From: Clostridia bacterium
Lineage (GTDB): Bacteria > Bacillota > Clostridia > Saccharofermentanales > UBA5734
Direction: 5' to 3'
Length of the DNA: 11,677 bases
Assembly: GCA_018056585.1 (NCBI GenBank)
Contig: JAGPFK010000016.1
Span: 1 to 11,677 of the forward strand
In this document: positions 6,998 through 11,677 of the stretch, one piece after another
How the letters are laid out: the number at the start of each line of letters is the position of its first letter
Numbering within the stretch: position 1 is the stretch's first letter
The notes under the pieces: generated by a model
Databases searched by the model: none
What the model was told of the DNA's origin: nothing
Seen by the model: the letters and a program-made list of their open reading frames with translations, nothing else
Program-made: the position numbers and the translations under genes

Positions 6998-7369
6998 ATG
7001 ATGTATTGCGGTGAAACAAGAAACCCTGTTCTTGTCGTTGTTCTCAGCATTGTGACATGTGGGATATATCAGATTGTGTGGCTGTTTATGGTCAGCAACG
7101 AAATCAACAACGCGGCAGGCGAAAAAAAGATCGATCCTGTGATTTACTTCTTGCTGGGGCTTCTCTGCTTTCCTTTAATGTATGTCGGTATGTATAAAAT
7201 TGACGAAGCACTCTATGAACTGAATATGAAGGCCGGCTTACCTGCTGAAAAACATTTTATCATCTGGCTGCTTCTCAGCCTGATTGGTATCGGTTGGGCA
7301 TTTATGGCCTATCAGGTCCAGGAACAGCTTAATCTCCTTTGGGCTCAGGCTTCTGCGCCTGCTGGATAA
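6998..7369 (+). CDS. DUF4234-family small membrane protein
   Basis: A complete 123-residue protein (122 if the second ATG at 7001 is used; AGGAGG at 6988-6993 is 4 bases from the first and 7 from the second, so the second may be favoured). Three hydrophobic segments are visible at about 9-32, 47-67 and 87-108. The N-terminal pattern RNPVLVVVLSIVTCGIYQIVWL fits DUF4234 (R.p....ilsiiT.GIY.iyW). The function of this family is not established. The strongly charged linker after TM1 (EINNAAGEKKID) is also typical. It is encoded 8 bases before the DUF2752 gene and shares its promoter, so the two proteins may act together in the cytoplasmic membrane. Confidence 0.8.
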   Translation: MMYCGETRNPVLVVVLSIVTCGIYQIVWLFMVSNEINNAAGEKKIDPVIYFLLGLLCFPLMYVGMYKIDEALYELNMKAGLPAEKHFIIWLLLSLIGIGWAFMAYQVQEQLNLLWAQASAPAG

Positions 7370-7377
7370 ATGAGCGG

Positions 7378-7845
7378 ATGAGAAAAAAGCGAGAGAGTCG
7401 CTTCTTCAAAAAAGCACTGCGCTCCGCCGAAGCATGGTTTGCACTCGGCGCTTTTCTTTTAGCTTGGGCCACGACCGGCACAGGCTGTTGGATTCGATCA
7501 ACAATAGGCCTCCCCTGCCCAGGGTGCGGCATGACTCGCGCTTTATGGGCTGCATTAAGAGGCGATTGGAATACCGCCTGGCGCATGCATCCGCTTTGGT
7601 GGCTTATGCCCTTCATCCTGGCGGCCGTGATCTTTATGCAGATTTCGAAAAAGCAGACCAGGAGCTCCCTCATAAACCTGGTTTTCGCATCTTTAGCTGT
7701 TTTATTTGTAGTTGTTTATCTCATTCGAATGGTCCTTTATTTTCCCAATCAGGAACCGATGACCTGGAACAAACAGGCGTTCTTGATCAGGATTGGGCGC
7801 CGGCTTTTATCTTTATTTTTCGGATCGCATCAGTTTGAGGGCTGA
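7378..7845 (+). CDS. DUF2752-family membrane protein
   Basis: A complete 155-residue protein. The family signature is clear: TGCWIR (35-40), LPCPGCGMTRA (45-55, with C47 and C50 as a CPGC pair) and the loop GDWNTAWRMHPLW (62-74). Hydrophobic segments lie at about 18-34, 73-89 and 99-121. DUF2752 proteins have no firmly known function; the CxxC pair could bind metal or be redox active, which is speculation. The start at 7378 follows the upstream stop (7367-7369) by 8 bases and has only a weak ribosome site, which suggests translational coupling. A TTG at 7339 in the same frame would add 13 residues inside the upstream gene and is less likely. The last 33 bases overlap the end of the convergent GH116 gene. 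Confidence 0.8.
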   Translation: MRKKRESRFFKKALRSAEAWFALGAFLLAWATTGTGCWIRSTIGLPCPGCGMTRALWAALRGDWNTAWRMHPLWWLMPFILAAVIFMQISKKQTRSSLINLVFASLAVLFVVVYLIRMVLYFPNQEPMTWNKQAFLIRIGRRLLSLFFGSHQFEG

Positions 7846-10383
7846 GCCAGCTGGAATGTGTAAATTTTCAAATAAAAGCAAATGATCGTCTTTTTTGAAA
7901 TCGACCGGATCCTGGTCAAGAAAGGCCTGATGGATCTTTGCTGATTCAGGGATAGAAAGAGAACGAAGTGGTAAACAGCCGCCTTCAACGGCCAATTCGA
8001 CAGACAGATCAACCCAGCGGATTTCACCCCAAGCGGCATCAACGGACCAGAAAAATTGTTGAGGGCAGGCACTGTGCAGGGGCATAAAAGATAAATGCTG
8101 TCGTGTCATATCACAGGTAAAACCACTATAGGCCAGAAGCAGAGCATAGGACGCCAGGGAGCGGGCATAATGGCTGCCGCATTCAAACTCATTCCAGGGA
8201 TTGCGTTTTTTACCATCGTAGCGGTCACGAACAGCACCAATAACCGTAAGACCTTCTTTTTCAAGACCTCGTAAAATCATGTGTATCCCGGCCTGGTATT
8301 CAAAACCATGCATGGTCTCTTCGCTGTAGGGAACAGGAATAATCGGTTTGTAACGTCCTTCAGGCCAGGAACAGATGGTTGTGCCCGCTTCATCATTTAC
8401 ACAGTAAATCCGGCAAGGATTAAACAAGTCGCGAACCGATTCATGATGGTTGTAACGATAAATAGATCTCAAAGCCGATTTCACTTTATCCGCATCAAAA
8501 ATATCGCCCAGTCCGATCAAGTCACTATGCCACTGTGCCAGAACCTGGTCAATGAAACATCCTTCTTTGATCTGATACTTCAGTTCCCCGTCTTCTTCGT
8601 TCCAATAGGCTTCACGGATATCAGCACCAATCAAAGTGTCAGAGGTATACAAATCGAGGACAGACGCATCTTTCAGATCTATTTTCTGTACAAAATACTC
8701 ACCGTTAAAAAGCTGTTCATTTACAAAAAGGCGGCCGCGTGCAAAAATATCACGATAGAGGCCGGCAGAAGCCTGATCCCCCAGAGCGCTCGCCATCTCT
8801 GAGCCTGCCAGCAAAGCAGCCAGATAAAATCCGGAGAGCCAAGAATTGGGCCCGAAAAGTTCCATGTCCAAGGTATGGTGCTGACGTCCTGATAGATACC
8901 CTTTTTGCTCCGGATCCCAGTGATCTTTATTTTCAGGGGACCAGGCATATTCCAGCGATTTTTTCACTAAAGGCCAAAGAGAACGCAGCCAGTCTGTATC
9001 TCCGCTGATCCGCCACTCGCGATAGACCTTCATAACACCGCCCATTTGCCCGTCAACACAGGCCCTGAAGGATGAAGGTGCGCGGCCCAGAGGCAATTGC
9101 AGGCGAAAGGGCATCTCCCCTGTCGGAAGCAGATTGTATTGGTAATCGAGGTTTCGCATGGATCGTTCAAGGGATGGATACAGGTAGGGCAGCGCGTAAG
9201 CATAATTCCAGACATGGGTACAGGAGCCCTCGCAGCATCCGCATGTCGCATGGCAGCCTTCAAATCCATAAAAAGAACCGTCCGGTAAGCGGAGGCAGGT
9301 CGGCGATCGCAGTACGGATAAATTCGATACAAGTGCTTCGAGCGCGACCTCCGGCAAAGAGGAGCGATAAAGAATGTGCATAAAACGCTTTGTTTCATCT
9401 TCCAATAGATCCCAGTTTGCCTGTGCATATAGATTAGCCTGAAGCGCATCCGGAAACATCAAAGCGTAATAATGCTTCCATACGTTTTCCCCCTCTTCGG
9501 GTGGATTCCAATCATTTTTCGCATTCGGGAAATACCAGCTCAATACGAAGCGCAGGCGGCCTTTCTCCTTTGGTTTCAAAGTCATGCGGGCTGTTAACGT
9601 CGCCATGGATTCATCTTGCTCTTTTCGTTTTTCAAGGGGATAACGCCTGTTTCTCAGATCTCCAGGTGTGGTAAAATCGCGCCAAAACAAATTGAGGCTA
9701 TCGAACCAGGCACCATGAAACCAATCTTCCTGAAAACTGACTCTTTCAGCACAGACAGAAAAAGCAAGTTCTCCATAATCCGGATCATTTTGATCTGAAA
9801 ATGTGCTTTGCTGCCGCATAACATGCACCAAGCCGGATTTGTGATGCGTGTTGTATCGCTTGCCTCTCAATGGATTGCAAACGGAAAAAGCCAGGATAAA
9901 ATCCCTTATTCCGTCGGCTGTATTGGTCACTTCAAGCTCAAAAAACGCACAAGGCAGGCTTGAACGATCGGCATCAAGGGGAATCATTGGATTAAAAGCC
10001 AAAAGAGCTACCTCGCCCGGGAATGTCTCATCCGCGAAATCGATTCGGGCCATGGGATAAGTCCCTGTAAAAACGGCCTTTCGAAAATGCGGCACACCAG
10101 CCAGCAATTCACGTGGCGGACCGAAACCAAAATTCTTCTCGCCACCTGTATAAGGAGGTGGTAAGTCACTGTTGATCACCCGTGCGTCAATCACCTGACC
10201 GGTTTCCTCTACCTTTATAGCAAAATGAGAAAAACCATTCAGGCTGTTCTTGTTGGGCCTTCCAAAAATCTCCCAGTCAATGAGGCGGCCGGTCCCGGAC
10301 AATCCGATTGAGCCGCTCCCAATACCGCCGATTGGAAAAGATATTTCATTGAGATACTCATTTTCATAAACAAAACGACTCAT
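7813..10383 (-). CDS. GH116-family (DUF608) beta-glycosidase, GBA2-like
   Basis: A complete 856-residue enzyme. The N-terminal beta-sandwich domain begins with the family signature FPIGGIGSGSIGLSGTGRL (16-34) and WEIFGRP. The C-terminal (alpha/alpha)6 catalytic domain has CCEGSCTHVWNYAYAL (383-398), where E385 aligns by eye with the GH116 nucleophile (TxGH116 E441, GBA2 E527). HHTLDMELFGPNSWLSGFYLAAL (from 502) gives D506 as the likely acid/base (TxGH116 D593). Later conserved pieces are MHGFEYQAG (691-699) and RNPWNEFECGSHYARS (727-742). Family members are retaining beta-glucosidases, beta-xylosidases, N-acetylglucosaminidases or glucosylceramidases, so the substrate is open. There is no signal peptide, so it should be intracellular. 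AGGAGG lies 7 bases before the ATG and overlaps the stop codon of the GH2 gene, indicating an operon and probable translational coupling. Confidence 0.88.
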   Translation of the reverse strand: MSRFVYENEYLNEISFPIGGIGSGSIGLSGTGRLIDWEIFGRPNKNSLNGFSHFAIKVEETGQVIDARVINSDLPPPYTGGEKNFGFGPPRELLAGVPHFRKAVFTGTYPMARIDFADETFPGEVALLAFNPMIPLDADRSSLPCAFFELEVTNTADGIRDFILAFSVCNPLRGKRYNTHHKSGLVHVMRQQSTFSDQNDPDYGELAFSVCAERVSFQEDWFHGAWFDSLNLFWRDFTTPGDLRNRRYPLEKRKEQDESMATLTARMTLKPKEKGRLRFVLSWYFPNAKNDWNPPEEGENVWKHYYALMFPDALQANLYAQANWDLLEDETKRFMHILYRSSLPEVALEALVSNLSVLRSPTCLRLPDGSFYGFEGCHATCGCCEGSCTHVWNYAYALPYLYPSLERSMRNLDYQYNLLPTGEMPFRLQLPLGRAPSSFRACVDGQMGGVMKVYREWRISGDTDWLRSLWPLVKKSLEYAWSPENKDHWDPEQKGYLSGRQHHTLDMELFGPNSWLSGFYLAALLAGSEMASALGDQASAGLYRDIFARGRLFVNEQLFNGEYFVQKIDLKDASVLDLYTSDTLIGADIREAYWNEEDGELKYQIKEGCFIDQVLAQWHSDLIGLGDIFDADKVKSALRSIYRYNHHESVRDLFNPCRIYCVNDEAGTTICSWPEGRYKPIIPVPYSEETMHGFEYQAGIHMILRGLEKEGLTVIGAVRDRYDGKKRNPWNEFECGSHYARSLASYALLLAYSGFTCDMTRQHLSFMPLHSACPQQFFWSVDAAWGEIRWVDLSVELAVEGGCLPLRSLSIPESAKIHQAFLDQDPVDFKKDDHLLLFENLHIPAGSALKLMRSEK

Positions 10384-10394
10384 GGGACTGCCTC

Positions 10395-11677
10395 CTAAAA
10401 GGGTATTGTTTTGAGTTCTAGAAAAGCCGGTTTCAAACCCTCGGAAACCGCTGTGACAAGAATATCGCCAGGCTTTTCTCCTGATAAAACAATAGCCAGC
10501 AAGCGCCCTTCATAGCTTCGGCGCGTATGCCCCCGATACGGTTCTTCAGAGCATGGATCGCCGCTGCCTAAGGCCAGCAGGCGGCCATTCCCTGAGACAG
10601 CAACGGTGACCGGAACAGTTGGTCTTCTGACTCTCCGTCCTTTTTCATCTGTCAGAGTCACCACAATATAAGCTAAATCCTGGCCTCCAGCAATCCATGG
10701 CCCTGATTTTTCTGCTTCAAGCTGGATTTTTGCAGCCGGTCCCGGCGTTTCCAGGATTGTCTGACCGACCAATGTTTCTCCATCAAAGGCTTGCGCTTCC
10801 AGAAAACCCGGTTCATAAGGCACCTCAAACGTGCACTGACAGCCCTGTTCCAGGGTACATGACTGGCTGCCGATCAACCGTCCGTTGCAGCTCAGACGAA
10901 TTTCCGGTGCATTTCCGTAAACAACGACCTTTACATTCTGCCCGGTCTGTTCCGGCCAGTCCCAGAATGGTAAAACCTCCGGCCACCCCCATGCCGAGAT
11001 GTTTGCTTTGGTTTGATCACGATCCGGACGCAAAACAGCCAAATAAGGATTTTTACGAACGCCCCAGACGCACTGACGCAAAGCCAATTGCGGCCTGGGA
11101 AAGCCACAGATGTCAAAATCACCGCAATTTGCCTGATGCCATGGATATTGCCCTAAAAAGGCCTGATTTTCATCATACCAGACATGACCAATACCGGCTT
11201 CTCCAAGATAATCAAAAGCCGTCCAGACAAAATCACCGATGACGTGCGGCATCTTTGAAATGGTTCGCCAGATTTCAGCCGTCTGCATCGGGAAGCTTTC
11301 CGTGCCGCAAATGATCCGTTCCGGAAAGCGTTTTGCGTCATCCTCATATCGCTCCAGCATATAATTGTAACCAACAACATCAAGCGGTTTTACAAAGTCT
11401 CTGGTTCGTTCGCCCCATAGATCGCTCTCTTCTATTTCGCTTTTAACATTGCTTTCTAAATTGCTGAATTCGGCGTCCGTACTGAGGCCGCAAAGCGCAT
11501 TCGTAATCGGCCTGGTTGGGTCATGGCGGCGAATGATTTCAGCTAACCGTGCCGACCAAAGCGCGCCCTGGTTGCGCCCGTCCCGTTCCGGGATCTCATT
11601 GCCGGTTGACCACATCATGACTGAAGGATGATTACGGTCACGCAGCACCATCGCTTCCAGGTCTTTTTTAAAGTCGC
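10395..11677 (-). CDS. GH2-family beta-galactosidase-like glycosidase, C-terminal part
   Basis: The frame enters from the right edge (no start visible) and ends with TAG at 10395; 426 residues are seen. WSTGNE carries the acid/base glutamate (codon 11595-11597) and CGTESF the nucleophile (codon 11298-11300), both in the GH2 TIM barrel. After the barrel (ends near GDFVWTAFDYLG), an immunoglobulin-like domain of DUF4982 type holds VVVYGNAPEIRLSCNG. A final GH2 domain-5-like region (GPWIAGGQ to the end, with the GSGDP turn) follows. This large GH2 architecture is common in gut and rumen bacteria; members cleave terminal beta-galactosides or related residues, and the exact sugar cannot be told. 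The catalytic half seen here is intact. It is the upstream partner of the GH116 gene, which starts 11 bases after its stop. Any promoter lies outside the window. Confidence 0.88.
   Translation of the reverse strand, partial: DFKKDLEAMVLRDRNHPSVMMWSTGNEIPERDGRNQGALWSARLAEIIRRHDPTRPITNALCGLSTDAEFSNLESNVKSEIEESDLWGERTRDFVKPLDVVGYNYMLERYEDDAKRFPERIICGTESFPMQTAEIWRTISKMPHVIGDFVWTAFDYLGEAGIGHVWYDENQAFLGQYPWHQANCGDFDICGFPRPQLALRQCVWGVRKNPYLAVLRPDRDQTKANISAWGWPEVLPFWDWPEQTGQNVKVVVYGNAPEIRLSCNGRLIGSQSCTLEQGCQCTFEVPYEPGFLEAQAFDGETLVGQTILETPGPAAKIQLEAEKSGPWIAGGQDLAYIVVTLTDEKGRRVRRPTVPVTVAVSGNGRLLALGSGDPCSEEPYRGHTRRSYEGRLLAIVLSGEKPGDILVTAVSEGLKPAFLELKTIPF

Noticed and set aside
8281..8802. Plus-strand open frame of 173 codons
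   Set aside because: It is antisense to the conserved C-terminal GH116 catalytic domain.
10697..11242. Plus-strand open frame of 181 codons
   Set aside because: It is antisense to the DUF4982 and barrel parts of the GH2 gene, with no motif or ribosome site.
1..11677. Defence system, prophage, CRISPR, tRNA or rRNA content
   Set aside because: I looked for phage, nuclease, transposase, repeat-spacer and tRNA-like patterns on both strands and saw none.

Overview
The window looks like a chromosomal segment of a Gram-positive bacterium, most likely a Bacillota/Clostridia member. The reasons are strong AGGAGG-type ribosome sites, sigma-A-like promoters with extended -10 elements, a clostridial-type CarD protein and an accessory set of GYF_2, DUF4234 and DUF2752 proteins. 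The genus cannot be named from sequence alone. There are no RNA genes, insertion sequences, CRISPR arrays or prophage genes, and no non-coding gap longer than about 265 bases.

Layout, left to right. (1) Positions 2427 down to 1 (minus) hold a large membrane-anchored multidomain protein that runs off the left edge: a cytoplasmic GYF_2-like domain, one membrane helix, a ZU5-like beta domain, a papain/C39-like cysteine peptidase domain, a PKD domain and a lipocalin-like start. It has its own extended -10 promoter. (2) Positions 4734 to 2537 (minus) hold two consecutive Gfo/Idh/MocA-family NAD(P)-dependent oxidoreductases, transcribed from a promoter shortly upstream. (3) Divergently, 4946-6118 (plus) encodes an Eis-like GNAT acetyltransferase. 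(4) 6383-6880 (plus) encodes a CarD-family RNA polymerase-binding regulator. It is preceded by a good promoter and a leader of about 180 nt that can fold into nested stems. (5) 6998-7369 and 7378-7845 (plus) encode two small membrane proteins, DUF4234 and DUF2752, 8 bases apart and behind a clear promoter. (6) 11677 down to 7813 (minus) is a glycosidase pair: the C-terminal part of a GH2 beta-galactosidase-like enzyme, then a complete GH116-type (DUF608) beta-glycosidase. The stop codon of the first overlaps the ribosome site of the second.

The GH2-GH116 pair probably degrades beta-linked oligosaccharides inside the cell, and the tandem oxidoreductases probably act on sugars or polyols. A link between these two groups is inference only. 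The acetyltransferase, CarD and the small membrane proteins look like independent units. The least conventional element is the left-edge protein, whose domain combination suggests a surface-exposed sensor, adhesin or protease-like function joined to a cytoplasmic protein-interaction domain.
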